Shown piece by piece: positions 51,998-61,977 of a DNA stretch of 64,000 nt (positions are counted from its first letter, which is position 1; each line of letters opens with the position of its first letter). A model generated the notes under the pieces. The model had not been told where the DNA came from, did no database searches, and saw only the letters and a list, made by a program, of their open reading frames with translations. The stretch comes from Verrucomicrobiales bacterium (GTDB taxonomy: Bacteria > Verrucomicrobiota > Verrucomicrobiia > Limisphaerales > CANJXF01): assembly GCA_947478865.1 (NCBI GenBank), contig CANJXF010000001.1, positions 1-64,000 of the forward strand. The letters are read 5' to 3'. Both the position numbers and the translations under genes were made by a program.

Positions 51998-52276
51998 CTG
52001 TCTAAAAGTGCCGTCTAGTATAATTAACGCGGTTTATGACTTCCGGACCCCTTCCAGCAAAGGCTGCGTCCGCGCCTGCCGTCGCGCCGGGGCGTCCCGC
52101 CCGACGGATCAACGCACCCACGATCCAGCCGCTGGAACATTTCAGGACCGCTCAATCTTTCCATCCTCTTTTCCGGGCGGCGAGACGAACGCCCTCCACG
52201 GCAGGCGCGGACGCCTGCCGCTACTTCGGTTCGCAAAAAAACTGGAAACCGGAATTGTCCGCTTTAGCATGAGAAA
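51998..52276. other. gene-free stretch with GC-rich hairpin
   Basis: No gene was recognised between the attC-like site and the heme-protein start; a short + strand frame at 52008-52283 is low-complexity. At 52199-52220, CGGCAGGCG and CGCCTGCCG form a perfect nine-base stem around CGGA. The hairpin resembles dispersed GC-rich palindromes. The promoter of the downstream gene should lie here. Confidence 0.5.
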
Positions 52277-55200
52277 ATGCTGAACGCGAAAATTGTAGGG
52301 CTGAGCTGCCTTTTGATCGGATTTATTTTTAATCCGGGCAAAATTTCGGCGGTGGAAATGGACGTTAAGAATGCAAGTCCCGGCGAGGAATTAAAATTGG
52401 GACCCGCACCACGCGAAGCGCATCCGCACCTCTTTCCGGCGTCCGATGAAGCAGAACTGGCGATCAAACGAATTCGCGTCCCGGAGAATTTCCGGACAGC
52501 GGTGTTCGCGGCGGAACCGATGCTCGCCAATCCTGTGGCGTTTTGCCTCGATGAGCAGGGCCGAGTCTTTGTTTCAGAGACCTATCGCTTCAACACCAGC
52601 GTGCTCGATATCCGGCGTTACATGGCCATGCTCGATGACGATCTGGCCTGTCGAACCGTCGAAGATCGCCTGCACATGACGGAGCGGCGTTTCGGTCAAC
52701 AGGCCAAAGATCTGGCGCGCGAATCCGAGGTAATTCGCCTGCTTGAAGATCGCAACCACGATGGCAAAGCAGATTTTTCCGCGGTTTACGCCGACGGTTT
52801 CAACAGCATGCTCGATGGAATTGCCTCCGGTGTCCTGGCGCGACACGGAAAAGTCTGGTTCGCCAACATCCCCGAGATTTCAGAACTGGAAGGCATCGAT
52901 AAAAAAGGCCATGCCAAATCGAGAAAGACTTTCAGCTACGGATACGGCGTGCGGTTCAGCTATACCGGACACGATCTGCACGGATTGATTCTTGGGCCCG
53001 ATGGAAAGCTTTACTTCAGCTTTGGTGATCGCGGCGCCTCGGTGAAAACCAAAGAGGGCAAAACGTTGGCGTATCCGGATGAAGGCGCGGTGTTCCGCTG
53101 CAACCAGGATGGCTCGGAAATGGAAGTGGTTCATCACGGCCTGCGCAATCCGCAGGAACTCGCCTTCGATGAGTTTGGAAATTTATTCACCGGCGACAAC
53201 GATTTCGACCACGGCGATCACGAGCGCTGGGTCTATGTCGTCGAGGGCGGCGATAGCGGTTGGCGGGTCGGCTATCAACATCCGCCGCTTGGCTACAATC
53301 ATGTCCCGTGGATGGCCGACCAGCTTTGGACGCCCTATTTTGAAGGTCAGGCCGCTTACATAATTCCGCCGGTTGCAAATATCGGCGATGGCCCATCCGG
53401 CCTGACGTATTATCCCGGCACCGGCCTGCCCGAGAAATACAACGGCCACTTTTTCCTCTGCCAGTTCAAAGGAAGCACCGCTCAGAGCGGCATTGAAACA
53501 TTTGCCGTGAAACCCAAAGGCGCGAGTTTCGAACTGGTGGATTCCGAGCCGTTTATCTGGAATGTAGAGGCGACCGATGTGGATTTTGGGCCGGACAGCC
53601 AATTGTATTTTTCCGATTGGGGCGAAGGATGGGAGCGAAATCGCAAAGGCCGAATCTATCGCGTGTTTGAAACGAATTCCGTCCATGCGCCCATCGTTGA
53701 CGAAGCGAAAAAGCTTTTGGCCAAAGGCTTCGATCGCATGTCGCAAAAAGAACTTCTCAAGCTGCTGTCGCACGCAAACATGCGGGTCCGATTGGAGGCA
53801 CAATACGCCCTGGCTGAACGCGGGAACAAAAGCGTTGAAGCGCTCGCAAAAATTGCCGCAGAAACCCAATCCAATCCGCGCGCGCGTCGTCACGCCATCT
53901 GGGCCCTGGGGCAAATCGGGCGCAAGAATCCAGCGGCGCTATCCCCGCTCCTGCCTTTGCTGCGCGACGGAGATGCGGAGATCCGCGCGCAGTCAGCGAA
54001 AATCCTAGGCGAAGGCCGCGCGAATAATTCATTTGCAGGTTTAGCCGCGCTGCTCGGCGACTCCAATTTGCGCGTTCGCTTTTTCGCCGCGCAAAGTCTC
54101 GGCAAACTCGGACGAAGCGAAGCGGTCCAACCGCTCGTGACGATGCTTCGCGAGAACAATAATCAAGATCTATATCTGCGTCACGCTGGAGTCGTTGCCC
54201 TCAGCCGTTGCGCAAGCCCGGATCAACTCCTGGCAAATGGCAAAGACAATTCTGCCGCGGTGCGAATGGCCGCTCTGTTGGCCATGCGTCGACTCGAACG
54301 CCCGGAAATTGCTGAGTTTTTAAATGACGCGGACGATTTGCTGGTGGTCGAAGCAGCTCGTGCCATCAACGATGTCCCCATCAACGCCGCCATGCCAAAA
54401 CTTGCGGCTCTGATCGGCGACCAACGAACCTTTTCGGCGAAGTTCACGAACCAATTTGAAGCGCTGCAACTGCGCGTCATCAACGCTAATTTTCGCCTGG
54501 GCCAATCGGAAAATGCGCTAGCTTTGGCCTCGTATGCGGCCCGGGAGAATTCACCTGGCGCCGTCGCCGTCGAGGCATTGACCGATTTATCCAATTGGGC
54601 TGAACCGGGTCGGCGTGATCGTATCGTCGGAGTGTTTCGCCCGTATGATAGCGGTCGGGAAAAGCAAGCTGCCGTAACCGCGCTGCTGCCAATCATCAAC
54701 AAAATCATCGCGGGTTCAGGCACGGATAAAGTGAAACTCGCCGCCATCGCTGCGATCAACCAGCTCCAACTCGCCGGCAGCGGCGAAGCGCTTTTCCAAG
54801 TTTTTAGCGACGGAAAGAATCCCGAAAGGGTTCGGGTCGAAGCATTGAAGACGTTGGGGCAATTGAAAAGCGCTGGGCTTAATGCCGCAGTAAAACTAGC
54901 ACAAACAGACTCCAGTGAACTGATCCGCAAAGAAGGAAATCGTCTCGCGACAGAAATGCGGCCGGACACCGCCCTCGCTCAGATCCGTTCGATTCTCGAA
55001 TCAGGATCCATCCCCGAAAAACAAGGCGCGCTCAATTCGCTTGGCGCCGTTCCCGGACCGGAAGCTGATCGCGCCCTGGCGGAACTTCTGGAACAACTTT
55101 CCGCAGGGAAATTAGCCCGCGAAGTCGAGTTGGAATTGCTGGATGCCGTCGCAAAACATCCGTCGCCTGTCCTGAAAAGCAAGCTGGCGCAATACGACGC

Positions 55201-55663
55201 AAAGGGGAGCGGCGCGTTGAAAAACTTTCAACAAGCGCTGTTCGGCGGCAATGCGGAAGCGGGCAGAAAAATATTCTTTGAGAAGGCAGAAGCGTCTTGT
55301 GTCCGTTGTCACAAAATCAAAGATGAAGGAGGCGATGTCGGCCCAGCTCTCTCGGGAGTTGGCACGCGACAAGCGCGGGAGTATTTGCTGGAATCGCTTG
55401 TTCAGCCCAACGCCAAAATTGCGCCCGGGTTTGAAACGCTGCTGGTCATCATGAAAAACGGCTCGAGCTACGCTGGTGTTTTCAAGAGCGAAAACGAATC
55501 CGAGCTGGTCATTAATTCACCGGAAGATGGCATTACAAAGATCGTGAAAGCCGACATCAAGACGCGCAGTCGGGGAAACTCGGGAATGCCGGACGGCCTC
55601 GGGGAGGCTCTCTCCAAACGCGATCTCCGCGATCTGGTGGAGTTTCTTTCGTCGCTGAAATAA
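52277..55663 (+). CDS. PVC-type propeller/HEAT/heme-c protein
   Basis: This is a very large secreted protein (1128 residues) of a type restricted mainly to Planctomycetes and Verrucomicrobia. A signal peptide is followed by a sugar-dehydrogenase-like beta-propeller (about 60-470; LLEDRNHDGKADF, HHGLRNPQELAFD, GDNDFDHGDHERWVYV). HEAT-like repeats come next (about 490-950; RHAIWALGQIGRKN, VRFFAAQSLGKLGR). A C-terminal cytochrome-c-like domain follows, with the heme motif CVRCH (1008-1012) and a distal Met candidate. Members are thought to oxidise sugars or alcohols and pass electrons to periplasmic carriers; the substrate is not known. Confidence 0.9.
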   Translation: MLNAKIVGLSCLLIGFIFNPGKISAVEMDVKNASPGEELKLGPAPREAHPHLFPASDEAELAIKRIRVPENFRTAVFAAEPMLANPVAFCLDEQGRVFVSETYRFNTSVLDIRRYMAMLDDDLACRTVEDRLHMTERRFGQQAKDLARESEVIRLLEDRNHDGKADFSAVYADGFNSMLDGIASGVLARHGKVWFANIPEISELEGIDKKGHAKSRKTFSYGYGVRFSYTGHDLHGLILGPDGKLYFSFGDRGASVKTKEGKTLAYPDEGAVFRCNQDGSEMEVVHHGLRNPQELAFDEFGNLFTGDNDFDHGDHERWVYVVEGGDSGWRVGYQHPPLGYNHVPWMADQLWTPYFEGQAAYIIPPVANIGDGPSGLTYYPGTGLPEKYNGHFFLCQFKGSTAQSGIETFAVKPKGASFELVDSEPFIWNVEATDVDFGPDSQLYFSDWGEGWERNRKGRIYRVFETNSVHAPIVDEAKKLLAKGFDRMSQKELLKLLSHANMRVRLEAQYALAERGNKSVEALAKIAAETQSNPRARRHAIWALGQIGRKNPAALSPLLPLLRDGDAEIRAQSAKILGEGRANNSFAGLAALLGDSNLRVRFFAAQSLGKLGRSEAVQPLVTMLRENNNQDLYLRHAGVVALSRCASPDQLLANGKDNSAAVRMAALLAMRRLERPEIAEFLNDADDLLVVEAARAINDVPINAAMPKLAALIGDQRTFSAKFTNQFEALQLRVINANFRLGQSENALALASYAARENSPGAVAVEALTDLSNWAEPGRRDRIVGVFRPYDSGREKQAAVTALLPIINKIIAGSGTDKVKLAAIAAINQLQLAGSGEALFQVFSDGKNPERVRVEALKTLGQLKSAGLNAAVKLAQTDSSELIRKEGNRLATEMRPDTALAQIRSILESGSIPEKQGALNSLGAVPGPEADRALAELLEQLSAGKLAREVELELLDAVAKHPSPVLKSKLAQYDAKGSGALKNFQQALFGGNAEAGRKIFFEKAEASCVRCHKIKDEGGDVGPALSGVGTRQAREYLLESLVQPNAKIAPGFETLLVIMKNGSSYAGVFKSENESELVINSPEDGITKIVKADIKTRSRGNSGMPDGLGEALSKRDLRDLVEFLSSLK

Positions 55664-55690
55664 TTCCGCGAAAAAACGCTTCTCGCGTTG

Positions 55691-56548
55691 TCAGAGGAAA
55701 AGGCTCGCCGCGTTTTCCTCTTTCGCGAGATTGCGGCCTCCGATGTAGCAGCTTTCCAGCTTTCCGCTGGCCCATTTCCGCAGCTGGTAAAGTTGGCCGA
55801 ACGTAAACTGCGGTGCGCCGCCGCCTTGTCCCCCAACCAATTCGGCACCGCGCCGCACGTTGTCCATCATCCAGGCCGGAATCAAAACGTGATACGGATT
55901 GCGTTGCACTTCGCCCACGTGAAACGAGGTTGCCGCCATTAAATCAGCGACGTCCTGCGCGCTGTATTCCACCATCAGATTGGGCGAATCATTTTGTCCC
56001 CAGAACTCGGTCTCGACACAAAAGCACGTGAAGCTCGCGGGCAGGGTTTGCAACGCATCCGTGAGGAGATGATGAACGCCGATGTGTGTTCCATTCCAGT
56101 CCTTGGCGTGCGGGAAGAAAATCACTTTCGGTTTTTCTTCGGCAAGAATTTTCGCGATCACCTTCACCATCTGCGACCAAAGCGGCTGGTCCGTTTCGCG
56201 CGTTTTCGGGGTCACTTTTTCCAGCCCATCCGGCGCAGTTTGCTTCAGGCCGAAGCCGAGAAAATCGCACGCGCCTCTCAACTCCGCCAAGCGCGCCGCC
56301 TGCCGCTCCTTCTTGCTCCCCTGCGTCACCGCAACATTCACGACGCTCCAGTTCGCTTCGCGCAGAAGCCTCAACGCCAATCCGCCCTGAATGGTTTCGT
56401 CATCGGGATGCGGTGCAAAGAACAGAGCCTTTGGCGCTTCGGATCCCGCCGTCACGCGGGCGCATGGAGCCAGACCGCCGAGCGGCAATTTTTTCGCCGC
56501 GCTCGTGAGCGCCGCAATTTCAGAAACAAAATTCAGATATGGATTCAT
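55691..56548 (-). CDS. PIG-L-family deacetylase
   Basis: PIG-L enzymes are zinc-dependent N-deacetylases of GlcNAc-type groups. The metal motif HPDDE is at residues 47-51 and the third ligand in HIGVHHLL. The length of 285 residues is usual. It is the last gene of a - strand operon and follows the ROK kinase by 38 bases; deacetylation and phosphorylation of an amino sugar would be a fitting pair (inference). Confidence 0.9.
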   Translation of the reverse strand: MNPYLNFVSEIAALTSAAKKLPLGGLAPCARVTAGSEAPKALFFAPHPDDETIQGGLALRLLREANWSVVNVAVTQGSKKERQAARLAELRGACDFLGFGLKQTAPDGLEKVTPKTRETDQPLWSQMVKVIAKILAEEKPKVIFFPHAKDWNGTHIGVHHLLTDALQTLPASFTCFCVETEFWGQNDSPNLMVEYSAQDVADLMAATSFHVGEVQRNPYHVLIPAWMMDNVRRGAELVGGQGGGAPQFTFGQLYQLRKWASGKLESCYIGGRNLAKEENAASLFL

Positions 56549-56586
56549 ATTTTAGCGGGAGGCATGGCTGAGCCGTCATCAGTTAT

Positions 56587-57990
56587 TCAAATCTTCGGCA
56601 AGCTCGCCGCTGCGATGGCTTGTCCATGGCGTTTATCGCTTTCGCTTGGGACGTGGAAAGTGACACGCTCGGACACCTCGGGAAATTCTGATTTCAGAAC
56701 CTCCTTCGCGACCTCAACGATCACGTCGCCTCCCGTGCCGCTTGTCACGCGACCAAGCGTGAGAATGTTTTCGATATGATAGAAATCCGAGTAATGCGCC
56801 ACCTCGTAACCAAAATAGACGCCGATAGTCTGATAGATTTTTGCCGCGCGCTCATCCCCGCCAGCCATCAACGCTTGAACCGCCTTCAGTTTTTCGGGCA
56901 ACCCAAGCTTCGGGTCCATTTCAATCCCCGCAGCCGGAATCAGCCTTCCGACCGCCTGCTGTGAAAAGTATTGCACGCCGCAACCGTAATCCCCGCTCCA
57001 CTCGTCGCGGGCGGCATTCGGGTTGTAATCCACCGGCATGAACGCGAGCTCGTTCAGCCAGGTCGTGATGTTGCCTTCGGGTGTGACGTAGCCGCCCGCC
57101 TGACTCGTGCCCATTGCGATGCCGAACACGGAATTTTTCTTCAAAGACATGGAGCCTGCCAGCGCGGTGACTTCGCCGTCGTTGACGATCTCAAACGGGA
57201 CGTTGTTCCAGCGTTTTTTCACTTCGAGAAACATATCTTTGACACGCGCATCAAAAACATCTTTCGGCACTCCACGAAACAGTGAAGCCACCTTCACCCG
57301 GTTGTTGACGTAAACGCCCGCCGCGCTTCCGCCAATCGCATCAATCCGCGGCAAGTGGGCTGCCGCTTTTTTCAACGAATCCATAATACCGTCAAAGTGA
57401 TATTGCGGATCGGGTTGCATGTAGGGATCCCAAACCACTTCTTCGCTGAAAACGACTTTTCCATCGATCACGGCGGCGGCTTTGCGATCGCTTCCGCCAA
57501 GATCAAAGCCGATGCGGCAGCCATCGAGGTGGCGCCCCAGCGGCGCGGTGGCGGCGCGCGCAGGCGGAATCTGGCTGGTGATTACAATTTCAAATGGCCG
57601 TTCGTAAATGCGATCGCCCATCATGTCCGCGTCAAATTTTGCGGCGGGAACTTCTTGAAAATGTTTTTGCAACCGTTCGCCGAGCAACTTTGGCCCGTCA
57701 AAATAAACGCGAAAACCGCCCCAGCCCCAGAGCATGAATTTTACGATCCGCTCGATATAGATGAAATTCGCCGCAGCCTGTGGGTGGGATTCCGGAAAAA
57801 TTTCGGTCGCGAAATGAAAGACCGAGCCATCGGCCTGTTCGAGCGCCAGCGTCGCTGGCAACGGATTCCCGGACGCGCGCACCTGCTGGCGAAAGCGCCG
57901 GCTCGCCAAAACCGCAGGACGGAATTCTGGATCGAGCACGGGAACGATTTTAGGTTGCGGCAGGAACAGCCCGTTATTTTCGTTGATCAT
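56587..57990 (-). CDS. ROK-like sugar kinase with N-terminal extension
   Basis: The ATP-binding part starts near residue 155 (RIGFDLGGSDRKAAAV) and continues with the catalytic-type NDGEVTALAGS and GIAMGTSQAGGYV, so the protein belongs to the ROK/hexokinase-actin group. About 150 extra residues precede it, rich in aromatic residues, without a recognised domain. The zinc motif of classical ROK kinases is not evident. The substrate is unknown. The start overlaps the end of the phosphodiesterase gene by 17 bases. Confidence 0.8.
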   Translation of the reverse strand: MINENNGLFLPQPKIVPVLDPEFRPAVLASRRFRQQVRASGNPLPATLALEQADGSVFHFATEIFPESHPQAAANFIYIERIVKFMLWGWGGFRVYFDGPKLLGERLQKHFQEVPAAKFDADMMGDRIYERPFEIVITSQIPPARAATAPLGRHLDGCRIGFDLGGSDRKAAAVIDGKVVFSEEVVWDPYMQPDPQYHFDGIMDSLKKAAAHLPRIDAIGGSAAGVYVNNRVKVASLFRGVPKDVFDARVKDMFLEVKKRWNNVPFEIVNDGEVTALAGSMSLKKNSVFGIAMGTSQAGGYVTPEGNITTWLNELAFMPVDYNPNAARDEWSGDYGCGVQYFSQQAVGRLIPAAGIEMDPKLGLPEKLKAVQALMAGGDERAAKIYQTIGVYFGYEVAHYSDFYHIENILTLGRVTSGTGGDVIVEVAKEVLKSEFPEVSERVTFHVPSESDKRHGQAIAAASLPKI

Positions 57991-59356
57991 CGGAAAGGAA
58001 TTTTGCGGTGAATATTTGTTTCAAAATCTTGCCGCCACCATGCGGATACTTTTCGCCCAGCAGGAATGCCGACGTCGGCGCAATGTCGATATTCTCCACG
58101 AGAGCCACTTTGCGCCCCCGTTCAATTCCCCGTCCAGCCGCGATGAACACTGCGTTCATTTTCGGATTGTCCGAGATATAACCATGGCTGCCGGTCGTGC
58201 GATCTTTTTTGGAGATACCCGCGTTCCCCGTCCCGCTGGCAAAACTGTATCCGCCCTCTGCGGCCAGGACTAAATCGGGCGCCTGCGGATTTGACGCAGG
58301 TTGGGGCAATCCCAACTTCGCGTAATCGGCGGGCAAAATGATTCTGGAAACGCCTTCATGTTTTTCAAAAAGTGAAATGACTTTGAGCCGATCCTCGTCC
58401 GCCGTTTTCGGCGAATTCAAATAGACAAAAGCGCTGCCACCCTCGGGAATGGCTTGCACGCGGGCGCGGGAAATCGAGTCGTCATCGCGCGCTTCCAGCA
58501 AACCCGCTTTGCGCAACACGGCATTTGCCTGGATCGATTTCGTCACCTTTTCGAAACCATGATCCGCCACGATGAAAAGGGTCGTGCGTTCCCGCAATCC
58601 AGCGGCGTCAACCGCATCCAAAATCTTCTGCACATTATTATCCGCGTGCGCCAAGGCGTCATACGCTTCCGGACTTTCGGGGCCGAAGCGATGCTGAATT
58701 CCGTCCACCACGAGGAGGTGGATAAAAAGGATGTTTGGTTTCAACCGCTTGATCGAATTGCAGGCGGCGGCCGTCCAGATGTCGTCGCGCTCTTTACCGG
58801 CTTTCGTTGCGAACCAAACGTCGCTGCCCACTTTCAGGTCGCCGCTGCGGACGAGCTCGTCCAACAGGCGCGGCGTCGTGTACTGAATCATCTGCGGGAC
58901 GTCCGGAAAATTGTCATCCAACGTCTTCGCGTTTCGGGTGCAGGGCCAGTTGATCCCCGCCGTGCGATAGCCTCGCTGGTGCAAAAAATCGTAAACCGTC
59001 GGCGCTTTCACCAGGTCATCCTTGTCAAAATAGCCGCTGACGGATGCCGGCTTTTCGCCACCCGGCCGAACCAGGGCGCCGTTGAACAGCACGGAGTGTT
59101 TTTCCGGCTGAACGCCCGTGACGATCGTTGTGTGATTCGGCCAGGTCACGGCTGGATTTGAAACTTTCAAACCTTCTCCGATAACGCCACGCGCAGCCAA
59201 TTTCCGCAAATTCGGAACGGGCGTCCTCGGGTCAGCAAATTCGTAAGCAGGGAAACCATCGATGGTAATCACGATCACGTGATGATTGGTCGAAGCCTGT
59301 GCGGCGCAGGTGGCGAGCGTCACCGCGAACATGAAAATAGTTTTTAGATAATTCAT
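57974..59356 (-). CDS. secreted type I phosphodiesterase/nucleotide pyrophosphatase-like protein
   Basis: The protein belongs to the alkaline-phosphatase superfamily, NPP branch. A signal peptide precedes the first metal Asp (ITIDGFPAYEF) and the nucleophile Thr71 in NPAVTWPNHTT. Further metal ligands are in VDGIQHRFGP, VADHGFEK and TGSHGY. Such enzymes cut phosphodiesters, including phospholipids and nucleotides. It is coupled to the ceramidase gene by a four-base overlap, so a lipid substrate is attractive (inference). Confidence 0.9.
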   Translation of the reverse strand: MNYLKTIFMFAVTLATCAAQASTNHHVIVITIDGFPAYEFADPRTPVPNLRKLAARGVIGEGLKVSNPAVTWPNHTTIVTGVQPEKHSVLFNGALVRPGGEKPASVSGYFDKDDLVKAPTVYDFLHQRGYRTAGINWPCTRNAKTLDDNFPDVPQMIQYTTPRLLDELVRSGDLKVGSDVWFATKAGKERDDIWTAAACNSIKRLKPNILFIHLLVVDGIQHRFGPESPEAYDALAHADNNVQKILDAVDAAGLRERTTLFIVADHGFEKVTKSIQANAVLRKAGLLEARDDDSISRARVQAIPEGGSAFVYLNSPKTADEDRLKVISLFEKHEGVSRIILPADYAKLGLPQPASNPQAPDLVLAAEGGYSFASGTGNAGISKKDRTTGSHGYISDNPKMNAVFIAAGRGIERGRKVALVENIDIAPTSAFLLGEKYPHGGGKILKQIFTAKFLSDDQRK

Positions 59357-60762
59357 TTAACACGCTCAAAAAGAGCCGCGATGGTATCAACAATTTTGAC
59401 GGAGGCGTCCACTTCTAAATAGCTGGCGCGCGAACGCCAGGTTTCATAACCGCCGAGTTTGTGCTGGGTCGGCGTCGGCAAATAACCGTTGTAACCATTG
59501 GCCAATTCAATCGTAAATGCCTGCTGAAAAGGGCTGCGCTTTTTCAGTTCAAGGCCGATCTCGGCAAACACTTCACAGGGAATCGCCGCGATGGCCAGGT
59601 CGCCAATCCGATGTGCCTGAAGCGTCAGCGGAACTTGCTCGGGAAAATCCGCGAGCAAAACCGTTTCGCGCGCGTAGATCTCCGGCAACAAATTCCGGGC
59701 GGTGGTTTTATCCAGCGCCATTCTCGCCTGTTCTACTTCTCCTTGTTTTGGCCGTCGCACGCCCAATTTTATTTCCTGCTGCGCAGATTTTACCGGAACC
59801 CAATCGTGCCATTCGATTTTTCCATAAACGGCCGTTGCGACGTCGGCCAGCGCGTTCGCGACACGGTTGATTCGGGCGAACGGCGGTTCGGCCACGGGTG
59901 TGTCTCGAAAGTTGATATTGTTACAATCGCCACTGGTTCCGTTGGACATGATGGCAACAAATGGCGGGTCCTGGCGATCCGCTGCGAGCCGCTGCTGAAC
60001 TCGATCGCAAAAGGCGCCGAAATAATCCGCGGAATACGTCGCTGCGCCGACTCCGCCGCAGTAGTGCATGGAATAATTCGCAAGAAGCGCGATCGGTTTT
60101 CCATCGAGCGATTTAAGGGCAACCACTGGCACATCGGGATCAGTCGGGCCAGCGGGATCCAAAAGATCGGCGCTTCCAGCCGGGGGGTTCATCTTCACCA
60201 GATCGTTGGTTCGGCCCCAGGGATCTTTGTTGATCACACCGGGGCGCAGCTTCCATCGGCGATTAAAAACCTGGCGCGGTTCCGAGCCGACGCCCCAGCC
60301 GATTTTCGCGGGCGCAAGCTGATTGATCGCTTGCAGAACCGCGTCAGCCAATCGCAGGCTAAGAAACCGTTGATATTCCTTGTTGGCTTCGCTCTGGTAA
60401 ATGCTGACGACGGCTGGAGCCGAATGGGTGTGCGTGGCCGACATCAGAATATTTTCCACCGGCAGCCCAGACCTTGCGTGAATAATCTTTTTCGCTTCCT
60501 CAAAAATTTCGCGGTAAATCAGGCAGCTGTCTGCGACGCAAATGGCCAGTCGGTTTTCGCCATCATCAAGCACGATCGCGCGCGCATGAAGTTGATCGTG
60601 AAGATTCGTCCCCTTTTGATCGGTCATGTTGCCGTTGATCGAAATCCCCATCCACGGGCTGATGTTGGCCGTCGCGGCTCCGGCTCTAAATTGCTTGGCC
60701 GCAAAGGACGAAGAGCTGAAGCAGAGAAAAATCATCAGGGTGAAGATCAGCCGCGAATTCAT
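59353..60762 (-). CDS. neutral ceramidase-like secreted hydrolase
   Basis: The mature protein starts with AAKQFRAGAATANISPWMG, the typical opening of neutral/alkaline ceramidases, and contains ILMSATHTHSAP with the zinc histidines, plus MSNGTSGDCNN. Ceramidases split ceramide into sphingosine and fatty acid; related PVC proteins may act on other amides or esters. The ATG at 60762 (MNSRLIFTLMIFL) gives a proper signal peptide; the frame extends to 60813. It is the first gene of the four-gene operon that runs to 55691. Confidence 0.88.
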   Translation of the reverse strand: MNSRLIFTLMIFLCFSSSSFAAKQFRAGAATANISPWMGISINGNMTDQKGTNLHDQLHARAIVLDDGENRLAICVADSCLIYREIFEEAKKIIHARSGLPVENILMSATHTHSAPAVVSIYQSEANKEYQRFLSLRLADAVLQAINQLAPAKIGWGVGSEPRQVFNRRWKLRPGVINKDPWGRTNDLVKMNPPAGSADLLDPAGPTDPDVPVVALKSLDGKPIALLANYSMHYCGGVGAATYSADYFGAFCDRVQQRLAADRQDPPFVAIMSNGTSGDCNNINFRDTPVAEPPFARINRVANALADVATAVYGKIEWHDWVPVKSAQQEIKLGVRRPKQGEVEQARMALDKTTARNLLPEIYARETVLLADFPEQVPLTLQAHRIGDLAIAAIPCEVFAEIGLELKKRSPFQQAFTIELANGYNGYLPTPTQHKLGGYETWRSRASYLEVDASVKIVDTIAALFERVK

Positions 60763-60923
60763 GACGGAATTCAGCCAGTTTTCGGACGCTCGCGCAAGTG
60801 GCTGAGCGTTCAATAAAGATAATTATCGGAAAATCATTCAGCCGCTTCCTGCCCATCGGGCGCATGGCGGAAATCCTGTTGATTAATGCGAATTGGCCGG
60901 TTAGACGTTCAACATTCGCCTCT

Positions 60924-61838
60924 TCACACGTCACAGATTTTAACCGCCTGATTCAACGAAGCGATCTTGTCACGTGTCGGAATAAATTCCTGACCGACGA
61001 AACCTTTATAACCTGTTCCCGCGATTGCGTTCATCACCGCGGGGTAATTTATTTCCTGCGAGTCATCAATTTCGTTGCGGCCGGGATTGCCAGCCGTGTG
61101 ATAGTGCGCGATGTAAGGATGATGCTGCTTGATTCGTGCGATAATGTCGCCATGCATGATTTGCACGTGATAAATGTCGAATAAAAGTTTGATCCGCTCG
61201 GAGCTGACCTGCCTGCAAACTTCCGCCGCCATTTCGATGTTGTCGCAAAAATAATCGGGATGCCCTTTCATCTCGATGTTCACCCGCGAGTTGAGCATTT
61301 CCAGGCAAAGCGTCACCCTTTTCTGCTCCGCATAGCCGGCAATTTTCTTTAAACCTTCCACCATGTTCTTCATGCCCGCCTGGTCGGACAACCCTTTGCG
61401 AAAACCAGAAAACGTAATCACATTCTGAAAACCCGCCGCGGCTGTCACGTCGATGCGTTCGCGCAAAATTGTCAGGCATTCCTCGTGTTGATCGGCGTGC
61501 GCAAAGCCTTTGGCAAATCCGTGGCTCGGTGTAACCGCGCAAACCAGTCCGAGTTCCTTTAACATCGGCCAATTTTCCGGCCCGGCCAGCTCCACGGACT
61601 TCATTCCCATCCGCGCCGCATTCTTCGCCAACTCTTTGACCGACATCGGCTTGAAACACCAGGGCACAACCGATTGGTTGATGCGGTTTCTCTTGGCTTT
61701 GTAGAATTGCTCGTCCGCAGCTGAACATCCGATCCGGGGCAAAGCCACGGCCGCGCCCAGAACCAAACCGGCTTTGAGAAGGGCGCGGCGCCGGACAACG
61801 GCAGCGGAAGGTAGGTTGGCGGGTTGAGATTGATTCAT
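60924..61838 (-). CDS. exported TIM-barrel sugar isomerase/epimerase-like protein
   Basis: The protein (304 residues) is a hydroxypyruvate-isomerase/xylose-isomerase-like TIM barrel. The metal-binding residues lie in LCLEMLNSRVN, KLLFDIYHVQIMHG and VGQEFIPT. A Tat-type signal with VVRRRALLKAG precedes it, ending near a lipobox-like IGCSA. ATG 61838 (MNQSQPANLP) is used; the frame extends to 61940 without support. It is monocistronic, and its substrate is unknown. Confidence 0.85.
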   Translation of the reverse strand: MNQSQPANLPSAAVVRRRALLKAGLVLGAAVALPRIGCSAADEQFYKAKRNRINQSVVPWCFKPMSVKELAKNAARMGMKSVELAGPENWPMLKELGLVCAVTPSHGFAKGFAHADQHEECLTILRERIDVTAAAGFQNVITFSGFRKGLSDQAGMKNMVEGLKKIAGYAEQKRVTLCLEMLNSRVNIEMKGHPDYFCDNIEMAAEVCRQVSSERIKLLFDIYHVQIMHGDIIARIKQHHPYIAHYHTAGNPGRNEIDDSQEINYPAVMNAIAGTGYKGFVGQEFIPTRDKIASLNQAVKICDV

Positions 61839-61977
61839 CACAAATTCAAAACAGTTGGGCGACGGTGAAATAACATGACAGAAATCGATCCGCGATGACA
61901 AATCCGGTTCGTCGCAGAAAATGCGACCCAATGCCTTCAATGAAGATGGTTCGGACCGCCGACGCTCATTTTAAAAA

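Noticed and set aside
52008-52283. 91-codon open frame before the heme protein
   Set aside because: Low complexity, crosses a GC-rich hairpin and runs into the start of the real gene.
59461-60816. 451-codon open frame on the + strand opposite the ceramidase gene
   Set aside because: No motif; the ceramidase with signal peptide and zinc motif is on the other strand.
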